From Bacteroidota bacterium (lineage in GTDB: Bacteria; Bacteroidota; Bacteroidia; CAILMK01; JAAYUY01): a DNA stretch of 32,444 nt. Under the pieces are notes generated by a model, which ran no database searches, was not told where the DNA came from, and saw only the letters and a list, made by a program, of their open reading frames with translations. The stretch spans positions 1 to 32,444 of the forward strand of contig JABINZ010000096.1 in assembly GCA_018698135.1 (NCBI GenBank). The letters are read 5' to 3'. Position numbers and translations under genes: made by a program. Positions within the stretch are counted from its first letter, which is position 1. Every line of letters starts with the position of its first letter. Of the stretch, positions 25,154-32,444 are shown one piece after another.

Positions 25154-26797
25154 ATGATTTTAAGCAAACAGAAAAAGCTGATCAGTTTTTTAACTTTCAT
25201 TTTTGTGATGCTAATTGCTCAAATTAGTTTTGCTCAGAATGAAGGATCCGAAAAAGCAAAAGATCAATCAAAAATAAGTCATAAAATTAATGATGTATTT
25301 GCTCCAATTGTCGAGAAAATGGGAGATGTTTTGTTTTGGGATCCTTTTTCAGCCATGGGGATTTACGATTCACAGGTTTATGATAAAAAAGGCAATGTGG
25401 TTGTTGACGAAAATGGTGAACCCGTTTCTGCACCCTTAAAACTAATTGTAGTTTGGCTGATATGCGGTGCGTTGTTTTTTACGATATTCATGCGATTTAT
25501 AAACATTCGGGGTTTTAAACATGCTATTGGATTAGTTCGAGGTAAATATTCCAATCCGAATCATAAAGGTGAAGTATCGCATTTTCAGGCATTGGCAACA
25601 GCTTTGTCGGCAACAGTCGGATTGGGAAACATTGCCAGTGTTGCTATTGCTATTTCCATTGGTGGCCCAGGTGCCACATTTTGGATGATAGTTGCAGGAT
25701 TATTGGGTATGTCATCAAAATTTACAGAATGTACATTAGGTGTTAAATACAGAAATATTGACACCAATGGAGTCGTTTCAGGAGGCCCCATGTATTATCT
25801 GAGCAAAGGACTTGCAAAAAGGAATATGAAAGGGTTGGGACAAGGGTTGGCGATCATTTTTTCAATACTTGTTATTGGTGGATCCATTGGTGGAGGAAAC
25901 ATGTTTCAGGCTAATCAATCTTTAAGTCAATTTACAACTGTAATTCCGGCTATTGGCAATTTTAAAGTTGCTTATGGAATTATACTCGCCATATTAGTAG
26001 GGATTGTAATTGTTGGAGGCATTAAGAGTATTGCCCGTGTTACAGAGAAAATAGTTCCTTTTATGGCAGTTCTTTATGTTTCGGCTGCACTCATCATAAT
26101 CTTCATGAATATTGCTCATGCTGGTGATGCTTTTAAGTTAATTTGGAATGGCGCTTTTCAGGCTGATGCCATGAAAGGTGGTTTGATCGGTGTTTTGATC
26201 ATTGGATTTCAGCGTGCTTCTTTTTCAAACGAAGCAGGTGTTGGTTCAGCAGCTATAGCCCATAGTGCTGTAAAAACAAACGAACCTATTACCGAAGGAT
26301 TGGTTTCCTTGCTGGAACCATTTATTGATACCGTTGTGATTTGTACCATGACGGCTTTAGTCATCATTTTCACAGGCTTTTATAACAATCCTGCCGGATT
26401 GGAAGGAGCTCAACTCACTTCAGCAGCTTTTAAAAGTGTAATCCCATGGTTTCCTTGGGTGCTGGTAATTGCTATTTTCTTATTTGCATTTTCAACCATG
26501 ATTTCGTGGTCATATTATGGATTAAAAGGTTTTGATTATTTATTTGGAAGCTTATTCGAAAAAGTATTTGGCCATCGAAAATATATGAAACTTACCTACC
26601 AACTATTTTTTCTTGCCTGTATTGTTATTGGAGCTTCTTCTGAGCTGGGAGCTGTACTCGACTTTTCCGACATGATGATACTCTCCATGGCATTTCCCAA
26701 TATTATTGGTTTGTTAATAATGGCTCCAGAGGTCAAACGCGATTTAAGTGATTACTTGTCACGCGTTAAGTCGGGGGCTATAAAGAAATATAAGTAA
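25154..26797 (+). CDS. AgcS-family symporter with signal-like N-terminus, second of the pair
   Basis: A 547-residue paralogue of the preceding gene. It begins with a signal-peptide-like segment (KLISFLTFIFVMLIAQISFAQ, residues 9-28). An amphipathic region aligns with the N-terminus of the first copy (INDVFAPIVEKMGDVLF), and an inserted polar stretch of about 25 residues (DSQVYDKKGNVVVDENGEPV) comes before the first conserved helix at about 96-114. The transporter signatures follow: ALSATVGLGNIASVAIAISIGGPGATFWM, GLLGMSSKFTECTLGVKYR, SGGPMYYLSKGL and ASFSNEAGVGSAAIAHSAVKT. GTGN is GLGN here, and GQGSAP is GVGSAA, so substrate or ion preference may differ from the first copy. A 134-bp gap of AT-rich sequence follows, in which no clear element was seen. 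Confidence 0.92.
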   Translation: MILSKQKKLISFLTFIFVMLIAQISFAQNEGSEKAKDQSKISHKINDVFAPIVEKMGDVLFWDPFSAMGIYDSQVYDKKGNVVVDENGEPVSAPLKLIVVWLICGALFFTIFMRFINIRGFKHAIGLVRGKYSNPNHKGEVSHFQALATALSATVGLGNIASVAIAISIGGPGATFWMIVAGLLGMSSKFTECTLGVKYRNIDTNGVVSGGPMYYLSKGLAKRNMKGLGQGLAIIFSILVIGGSIGGGNMFQANQSLSQFTTVIPAIGNFKVAYGIILAILVGIVIVGGIKSIARVTEKIVPFMAVLYVSAALIIIFMNIAHAGDAFKLIWNGAFQADAMKGGLIGVLIIGFQRASFSNEAGVGSAAIAHSAVKTNEPITEGLVSLLEPFIDTVVICTMTALVIIFTGFYNNPAGLEGAQLTSAAFKSVIPWFPWVLVIAIFLFAFSTMISWSYYGLKGFDYLFGSLFEKVFGHRKYMKLTYQLFFLACIVIGASSELGAVLDFSDMMILSMAFPNIIGLLIMAPEVKRDLSDYLSRVKSGAIKKYK

Positions 26798-26931
26798 CAT
26801 GAAGATTAGAATAGTTTAACTCATTTCTTTTTCAGCTACAAAAGTCTTGCTTAGTTTTAATTAGGACATTTTATTTCTGTTTTCATAGGAAAGTTAAGAA
26901 TGTAGTTTAATTTCGAATTTAAAGAATTAGT

Positions 26932-27840
26932 ATGTCACGAAAAACCTGGAAGGATTATTTTCATTTTTCCAAAGCCGAAAGGTCAGGGGTTTATATTGTC
27001 ATAAGCCTAATTCTATTCATGGCAAGTTTGAATTTTATCATTCCTCGATTACTGACTCAGAATGAAGCCGACTTCTCTGAATTTGAAAATGATATTGCTA
27101 GTTTGAAAGAAATTGAGAAACTTTCAACTGAGAGAAGTAAACAATTGTTTGATTTTGATGAATTGACTACACCAAATTATAGCCTTTTTGAATTTGATCC
27201 CAATCAAGTAAGTAGAGAGCAGTTAGAAAAATTGGGCGTTAAAAGTTATGTCATCAATAATTTGTTAAAATACAGAGCTAAAGGTGGACAGTTTAGGAAA
27301 AAAGAAGATTTGAAAAAAATATTCGGCTTTGATCTCGACACTTATAAACGACTGCAACCATATATTGTCATTAAAGCCAAGAATGTTAGTGAACACATTG
27401 ATAACGAATCAACAGCTGCGAATAAAAACAAGAGTAACCTTCAAATTGACATCAATAGTTCGACAGCTGAAGAATTTCAACAGATAAAAGGGATAGGAGA
27501 AACCTATTCGAATAGAATTGTTGATTATCGTGAGCGGGTAGGAGGTTTCCATAAAATCGAGCAAATAGCAGAAGTATTTGGAATTGATAGTAGCCTTTAT
27601 CAATCGATTGAGCATCAGTTGATCATTCAGGAAGTTGAATTGAAGCAAATCTCTTTAAACTTTGCTAGTATCAATGATTTGAAAAATCATCCTTATGTCG
27701 ATTATAAGCTGGCACGAAAAATTTATGACGAAAGAGTGCAAAATGGGCCATATCAATCAATGGATACGTTTTTAGAAAGATGTGTTATTGAAGAAAGTCT
27801 GGCTGTAAAGATTACACCCTATCTTAAACTTTGGGATTGA
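26932..27840 (+). CDS. Membrane-anchored helix-hairpin-helix (ComEA-like) protein
   Basis: A 302-residue protein with a short cytosolic N-terminus (MSRKTWKDYFHFSKAERSG) and one TM helix (about 19-40, VYIVISLILFMASLNFIIP). Three helix-hairpin-helix units follow, at about 83-145 (FDPNQVSREQLEKLGV, YRAKGGQFRKKEDLKKIFG), 165-232 (IDINSSTAEEFQQIKGIGET, YRERVGGFHKIEQIAEVFG) and 237-300 (LNFASINDLKNHPYVD, GPYQSMDTFLERC). The second unit, with KGIGETYSNRIVDYRE, is the most typical and matches the DNA-binding ComEA type. ComEA proteins take part in DNA uptake, but in Bacteroidota such proteins are common without proof of competence. It stands alone, preceded by the symporters and followed by a strong hairpin. 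Confidence 0.85.
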   Translation: MSRKTWKDYFHFSKAERSGVYIVISLILFMASLNFIIPRLLTQNEADFSEFENDIASLKEIEKLSTERSKQLFDFDELTTPNYSLFEFDPNQVSREQLEKLGVKSYVINNLLKYRAKGGQFRKKEDLKKIFGFDLDTYKRLQPYIVIKAKNVSEHIDNESTAANKNKSNLQIDINSSTAEEFQQIKGIGETYSNRIVDYRERVGGFHKIEQIAEVFGIDSSLYQSIEHQLIIQEVELKQISLNFASINDLKNHPYVDYKLARKIYDERVQNGPYQSMDTFLERCVIEESLAVKITPYLKLWD

Positions 27841-27880
27841 TTACTCATTATATATTTTCGGTGTGTTCTCTTATTGCTCC

Positions 27881-27910
27881 CAACTGAGTCACTCGAAGTG
27901 GACTCAGTTG
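27881..27910. other. 30-nt hairpin after the HhH gene
   Basis: CAACTGAGTC (27881-27890) pairs perfectly with GACTCAGTTG (27901-27910), enclosing a 10-nt segment that can pair further. It is the most G+C-rich short structure in the gap 27841-28032. Neither strand has a T-run after it, so it is not a classical intrinsic terminator. It may be a dispersed intergenic palindrome or an RNA 3'-end structure. Confidence 0.5.
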
Positions 27911-27936
27911 AAATGTGATGTATCGTCCTAAAATAA

Positions 27937-27978
27937 GTTTACAGTTTTTTGCTTAATCCTGATATAGGTTTACTGTTT
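27937..27978. repeat. Direct repeat GTTTAC-N-GTTT upstream of the giant gene
   Basis: GTTTACAGTTT (27937-27947) and GTTTACTGTTT (27968-27978) differ at one base and are 31 bp apart, close to three helical turns. The second copy overlaps the expected -33 region of the giant gene promoter. An activator or repressor site is possible. Confidence 0.35.
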
Positions 27979-27995
27979 CATATTTTATTATTCCG

Positions 27996-28003
27996 TATAT
28001 TTG
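27996..28003 (+). promoter_or_regulatory. Candidate -7 box of the giant surface-protein gene
   Basis: TATATTTG matches TAnnTTTG and lies 29 bp before the ATG at 28033. The -33 position holds GTTTC rather than TTG, consistent with a promoter that might need an activator. Confidence 0.5.
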
Positions 28004-28032
28004 ATGCAAGCAATTAGAAATCAAAATATAAA

Positions 28033-31000
28033 ATGCCTTCTTTTAAAAATGTTCTTACATATTGCTTGCTATTTATTTTATTCGGACCCTTGCATTTAAT
28101 TGGTCAGCAAGCCGCTAAAAGCAATAGTGTCAAAAACCTATATGCTGGCTTTATAGAAAACAAAGGACAGATTTATGATCAAAATTTCGAACCTAATCCA
28201 GCGGTCAAATATCTGTTGTCATTAGGAAACGGATTGAATGTTCAGTTGAAGGCCAATAGTTTCAGTTACGATACTTATATTGTTGAAAGAAAGGTTCCTG
28301 CCTCCGTTAAAACTTCGGCAGGTGAAAAGGCTTCATCATTCGCTGAAGCTTCGGATGGTAAAAAAGATGAAATGGAAATGCTCCGTCATCCCATTGATAG
28401 TATTGATAATTATGAAATCATTTATCATTTCCACCGTATTGACATTGAATTGATTAACGCAAACCCAAATCCCGAAATTATTACTTCAAATCCTTCTCCT
28501 CATTATCAGAACTATTACAATGCAGTTTGTGCAGAGCAAGGTGCTTCGTTTGTTTCTTCTTTTCAAAAAGTAATCTATAAAAATATCTATTCAGGAATTG
28601 ATCTGGAATTTGTTGCATTTTCAGATACCCAAAAAGCTTTCGAATATAATTTTATTATTCATCCACAGGGTGATCTTTCAAAAATTCGAATGCGCTACAA
28701 TGGAGCTTACGAAACTCAACTAATCGAAGGTCAGATAAAAGTAATTTTGGATAGTGTAAGCATTTACGAAAGTATACCCAAGAGTTTTCTTGAAGAAACG
28801 GATGAACAGCTTGATGTTAGTTATACATCATTTGGTAACAATGAATTTGGATTTCAAGTTGCTGATTATAACTCCAGCAATACGCTGATTGTCGATCCTT
28901 TCCCAAGTTTGCTTTGGGCTACTTATTATGGTGGTTCCGATGAGGATATTGCATATGATGTGATTTTAGATAGTAGCGATGTGTTAGTGGTTGGTCGCAC
29001 AAAATCATCTAATGCTATTGCAAGCAGTGGTGCATATCAGGTTTCAATAAAAGGCAATGCAGATGCCTTTATAGCCAAAATAGATAGTGCTGGCCAGCGA
29101 CTCTGGGCAACTTATTTTGGAGGAAGTGGAATTGAATGTGGAAACGATGTGGTAATTGATAGAGAAGGATCTATTCTTATAGCAGGGAGTACTACCTCAA
29201 CAGCTCAATTTGCAACATCAGGAGTTCATCAAATTACATATGGAGGCGGACCTTACGATGCTTTTGTAGCCAAATTTTCAAATTCTGGTCAACGACTTTG
29301 GGCTACTTATTATGGTGGTAATCTGGTAGATTGGGCTCAGGGTATTGCTACTGATGTAAATAATAATGTGATCATCACAGGATATACAGCATCCAAAACA
29401 CAAATATCATCTCCGGGTGCACACGACTCGGTGCACAGTGGTTGGGAAGATGCTTTTGTAGCCAAGTTTGATACTTCAGGACAACGACTTTGGGCGAGCT
29501 ATATGGGTGGACATACATCTGATTTTGGCAATGCTGTTGTGACTGACCAAGTAGGAAATGTTTATGTTGCAGGTACAACACGTTCCTGGTATGGTATTGC
29601 AACTATTGGATCACATCAGGCAACTATGTTGGGTTCTTATGCTGCATTTATGGTGAAATTTGATACAATTGGAAAAAGGAAATGGGGAAGCTATTATGGA
29701 GGTGGTGGAGAAGATTTTGGTGAGGACATCACCATCGATATAAATGAGGATTTAATATTAACAGGTAATAGCAATTCAACCTGGGGTATTGCCACCTCAG
29801 CTGTGCATCAAAGCACTTTAAATGGGAGATCAGATGCCTTTATTGCAAAATTTGATAAAAAAGGCAAAAGGCAATGGGGTAGTTATTTTGGAGGTTCTGC
29901 TGAGGACAGAAGTCGGGCTATTAGTTGTGATAAATCAGGCAATATTATTATCGCTGGGATGACTGAATCTTCATCTCAAATAGCGACAAGTGGAGCACAT
30001 GAAACAATATATAGTGGAAAACGTGATGCATTTCTGGCTAAATTTGATAGCACAGGACAACAATTATGGGGATCTTATTTTGGTGGAGTGAATGAAGACT
30101 ATGCTCATGGCATTGTAAACGATAGCAGTGGAAAGGTTTGGATAGTAGGTGAAACCTATTCTTCATCCTCAATTTCAACCAGCGGTGTTCATCAGCCAAA
30201 TTATGGAGGAGGGAAAAATGATGGATTTATTGCAAAGTTCCTTGGTTGTGAACCCAACTTCGATACCTTGAGTGTTTATGCCTGTGGTGAGTACGATTTT
30301 AATGGAAGAATCCTGAATCAGGCAGGAATTTTTCATGATACCATAACCAATATGATGGGATGCGATAGTTTTATCACACTTTACCTATACTTTCATCCTT
30401 TTCCTGTTGTTCAGTTTTCGGTAAATGATACAGCTCAATGCCTGAGTAATAATTTGTTTAATTTCACAAATCAAAGTAGTATTTCAAGAGGAACACTTAC
30501 GTATCAATGGTTGTTTGGCGACCTGGATAGTTCTGACCAATTTTCTCCATCTTATTCTTTTTTACAAGACGACACTATAAAGGTAAAACTATACGCCATA
30601 TCAAAAGATGCTTGCATCGATTCAATTGAAAAAGAAATAGTGGTGTATCCACAACCTCATGCAAAATTCAGCATATACGATAGTTTACAATGTTTTGAAC
30701 GAAATGCTTTTGCTTTGACAAACCAATCCGATATCACCTATGGAAACATGAATTTCCTTTGGGATTTTGGCGATGGCTTTTCATCGGTGCTGCCAAACCC
30801 AATTCATAGCTATAGTTATGACGATACGTTTTTTGTCAAACTCATGGTTAATTCAGATTTTGGTTGTTTCGATTCCTCAAATGGATTAGCCTATGTCATT
30901 AATGCATCTCAACCAATTTCAGCTTTTGAGATTTTAGATACAGCTCAATGCAGATTAAACAACACATTTGATTTTACCAATTTAGGCAGCATACAATCAG

Positions 31001-32444
31001 GAACTCTTTCATCGTTTTGGGATTTTGGCGATACAGATACACTTCTTTCATTTCATGCTCAACATACGTATAATCTGGCAGATACTTTTCCGGTGAAGTT
31101 GCTCCTGATTTCTGATTTAGGGTGTAAAGATTCTTCGATTCAGGCTGTTTATGTTTGGCCTATGCCACAGGCGGGCTTCACAATAAACAACCCTTTTCAA
31201 TGCCTTGCTGGCAACCAATTTGAATTTACAGATACTACATTCATTCAATGGGGAAACCTAAGTAGAAATTGGGCTTTTGGTGATGGAGGTTTTGACATAA
31301 ATGATACAGTTGTTCATTCTTTTAAACTAGCTGATTCATTTGAAGTAAAACTAATAAGTATTTCTGATTTTTCGTGTTTAGATAGTTGTCATCAAATAAT
31401 CTGGGTATATTCTAATCCTTTGGCTGCTTTTGCTATAAATGATACTATTCAATGTTTGTCAGACAACCTCTTTGAGTTTAATAATAAAACCAAATCAGAT
31501 GTCAATCCCGCATTTTATTGGGATTTTGGAGATCAGAATTCTGACACATCCATGAATTGCTCACATCACTTTGTAAAGGCAGATACTTTTCGTGTTACAC
31601 TTGTGTCAAGTATTGGAATGGATTGCATCGATACTGTATCTCATAATGTGATCGTTTTATTAATGCCTAAAGCTGATTTTACAATCAGCGATTCCTCCCA
31701 ATGCTTCAATGAACAGTTTTTTGTTATCCATGACTCATCACTTGCTTCTGGAGATTCTATTTCAAATTATGCATGGTATCTAGAATCGCTGTTTTTATCT
31801 AAGCAACAAATCGATACTTTGCCCAACTTGCAAGCCGGAACATGGAACTTGAAACTTATAACCCGTACAACACAACATTGCACTGACTCCATAACAAAAC
31901 AGATCACAGTTCACCCATCACCCATCACTAAGTTCAGCATCAACGACTCCACACAATGCTTCGATTCCAATGAATTTGAGTTCACTAACTTAACAACTAT
32001 CGATACAGGCACACTCAATTACCAATGGATCATTGCCAATGATACCTTAACACTTGAACATCTGGAAACCATAACATTTAAAAAGTGGGGTAAATACCCA
32101 ATTCAGCTCATAGCCTCAAGCGATCAAAACTGTAGCGATACAGCAAATCAAAACATTTACGTTTACCCCATGCCGGTAGCAGCCTTCATTTACCTCAACA
32201 ATTGTGTGGAAGATACCATGTGGTTTTATGACAGTTCGCTGGTGGATAGTGGTAATATTACTCAATGGTTTTGGGATTTTAAAAACGGGAACACCAGTGC
32301 CAATCAAAATCCATGGACAATTTATTACGATACAGGACAAAAATCAGTAACACTAATCAGTACCAGTGATTTTGGCTGTGCTAGCGACACAACACAATAC
32401 TTTACATTAGAAAGCAAAGTATCAGCTCCAATTATCGAACGTGC
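28033..32444 (+). CDS. Giant secreted beta-propeller/PKD repeat protein (3' end outside window)
   Basis: An open frame of 1,470 codons starts at ATG 28033 and reaches the right edge without a stop. Modules in order: a signal peptide (about 1-25, FKNVLTYCLLFILFGPLHLI); a DUF7948-like domain (about 40-290; GFIENKGQIYDQNF, FQKVIYKNIYSGIDLEF); seven SBBP beta-propeller repeats (294-736); an Ig-like module (737-790; YACGEYDFNGRI ending GCDSFITLYLYF); and at least eight PKD-like repeats (from about 793) with WDFGD cores. This architecture is typical of large Bacteroidota surface or secreted proteins exported by the type IX system, whose sorting domain would lie at the unseen C-terminus. Adhesion or matrix binding is inferred, not shown. 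The frame was checked line by line across the region; no frameshift was found. Confidence 0.9.
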   Translation, partial: MPSFKNVLTYCLLFILFGPLHLIGQQAAKSNSVKNLYAGFIENKGQIYDQNFEPNPAVKYLLSLGNGLNVQLKANSFSYDTYIVERKVPASVKTSAGEKASSFAEASDGKKDEMEMLRHPIDSIDNYEIIYHFHRIDIELINANPNPEIITSNPSPHYQNYYNAVCAEQGASFVSSFQKVIYKNIYSGIDLEFVAFSDTQKAFEYNFIIHPQGDLSKIRMRYNGAYETQLIEGQIKVILDSVSIYESIPKSFLEETDEQLDVSYTSFGNNEFGFQVADYNSSNTLIVDPFPSLLWATYYGGSDEDIAYDVILDSSDVLVVGRTKSSNAIASSGAYQVSIKGNADAFIAKIDSAGQRLWATYFGGSGIECGNDVVIDREGSILIAGSTTSTAQFATSGVHQITYGGGPYDAFVAKFSNSGQRLWATYYGGNLVDWAQGIATDVNNNVIITGYTASKTQISSPGAHDSVHSGWEDAFVAKFDTSGQRLWASYMGGHTSDFGNAVVTDQVGNVYVAGTTRSWYGIATIGSHQATMLGSYAAFMVKFDTIGKRKWGSYYGGGGEDFGEDITIDINEDLILTGNSNSTWGIATSAVHQSTLNGRSDAFIAKFDKKGKRQWGSYFGGSAEDRSRAISCDKSGNIIIAGMTESSSQIATSGAHETIYSGKRDAFLAKFDSTGQQLWGSYFGGVNEDYAHGIVNDSSGKVWIVGETYSSSSISTSGVHQPNYGGGKNDGFIAKFLGCEPNFDTLSVYACGEYDFNGRILNQAGIFHDTITNMMGCDSFITLYLYFHPFPVVQFSVNDTAQCLSNNLFNFTNQSSISRGTLTYQWLFGDLDSSDQFSPSYSFLQDDTIKVKLYAISKDACIDSIEKEIVVYPQPHAKFSIYDSLQCFERNAFALTNQSDITYGNMNFLWDFGDGFSSVLPNPIHSYSYDDTFFVKLMVNSDFGCFDSSNGLAYVINASQPISAFEILDTAQCRLNNTFDFTNLGSIQSGTLSSFWDFGDTDTLLSFHAQHTYNLADTFPVKLLLISDLGCKDSSIQAVYVWPMPQAGFTINNPFQCLAGNQFEFTDTTFIQWGNLSRNWAFGDGGFDINDTVVHSFKLADSFEVKLISISDFSCLDSCHQIIWVYSNPLAAFAINDTIQCLSDNLFEFNNKTKSDVNPAFYWDFGDQNSDTSMNCSHHFVKADTFRVTLVSSIGMDCIDTVSHNVIVLLMPKADFTISDSSQCFNEQFFVIHDSSLASGDSISNYAWYLESLFLSKQQIDTLPNLQAGTWNLKLITRTTQHCTDSITKQITVHPSPITKFSINDSTQCFDSNEFEFTNLTTIDTGTLNYQWIIANDTLTLEHLETITFKKWGKYPIQLIASSDQNCSDTANQNIYVYPMPVAAFIYLNNCVEDTMWFYDSSLVDSGNITQWFWDFKNGNTSANQNPWTIYYDTGQKSVTLISTSDFGCASDTTQYFTLESKVSAPIIER
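28912..30240 (+). repeat. Seven tandem SBBP (beta-propeller) coding repeats
   Basis: Units begin at 28912, 29101, 29296, 29488, 29680, 29872 and 30064, each about 63-65 codons. Each opens with (L/K/Q)W(A/G)(T/S)Y(Y/F/M)GG and closes with DAF(I/V)AKFDxxGQR or a close variant. Inner conserved parts are (V/I)xGxTxS and a T/SxGxHQ segment. Seven units match a complete seven-bladed propeller. Confidence 0.9.
30409..32444 (+). repeat. At least eight PKD-like coding repeats with a cysteine pair
   Basis: Units start near 30409, 30661, 30916, 31168, 31420, 31669, 31924 and 32176, a period of 249-255 bp (83-85 residues). Most open with ND(T/S)xQC(L/F)xxNxFxFTN and have a second cysteine in (S)DxxCxD near the end of the unit. 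WDFGD is clear in units 2, 3 and 5, altered in 1, 4 and 8, and absent in 6 and 7. The array runs off the window. Confidence 0.85.

Noticed and set aside
28912-32444. CRISPR or non-coding tandem repeat array
   Set aside because: The periodicity (about 192 bp, then about 252 bp) is that of protein repeats in a continuous open frame; the DNA copies are diverged and have no short identical repeats with spacers.

Overview
The window is a chromosomal segment of a member of the Bacteroidota. The evidence is AT-rich DNA, repeated promoter-like boxes of the Bacteroidota type (TAnnTTTG), lineage-typical gene neighbourhoods (DUF177-rpmF-plsX-fabH-efp; sigma54-type activator-lptE-TPR-secG), a TonB-dependent receptor with an N-terminal carboxypeptidase-regulatory-like domain, a Bacteroidota-type LptE, and a giant secreted PKD/beta-propeller protein. 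The lineage cannot be resolved further by eye. The zinc-ribbon-less L32 suggests something other than a gut Bacteroides. No phage, IS, CRISPR, tRNA or rRNA was seen.

Layout: (1) 1-645, minus: 5' part of an outer-membrane TonB receptor cut by the window edge. (2) 862-4026, minus: rsmA, mgtE and a D-2-hydroxyacid dehydrogenase, probably one operon. (3) 4188-6708, plus: an M17 leucyl aminopeptidase overlapping pdxA. (4) 6784-10092, plus: DUF177, rpmF, plsX, fabH, efp (ribosome plus fatty-acid/phospholipid initiation). (5) 10208-12675, plus: rplM, rpsI, rpsB, tsf, closed by a strong terminator. (6) 12763-14791, plus: pyrH and metK, closed by a second terminator. (7) 14917-19441, plus: a small two-TM protein of unknown function, then two secreted DUF3857/transglutaminase-like proteins. 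The first has lost its catalytic Cys and His and the second keeps them. They are preceded by an unusual set of nested palindromes. (8) 19471-23454, minus: a sigma54-type AAA+ activator with a variant GAFTNA loop, lptE, a small TPR protein, secG and a GNAT-like protein. (9) 23705-26797, plus: two tandem alanine/glycine:cation symporters. (10) 26932-27840, plus: a membrane-anchored helix-hairpin-helix protein. (11) 28033 to the right edge, plus: a giant open reading frame, absent from a closed-ORF list because it has no stop in the window. It encodes a signal peptide, a DUF7948-like domain, seven beta-propeller (SBBP) repeats, an Ig-like module and at least eight PKD-like repeats with a conserved cysteine pair.

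Most of the window is core housekeeping. The parts that deserve attention are the duplicated dyad elements before the DUF3857 pair, the active/inactive transglutaminase pair itself, the variant AAA+ activator heading the envelope operon, the GNAT-like protein (a speculative sphingolipid link), and the giant repeat protein. No stop codon interrupts any listed gene. Three genes appear to start at TTG or GTG. No intergenic gap exceeds about 250 bp, and the content of each of the larger gaps is described.
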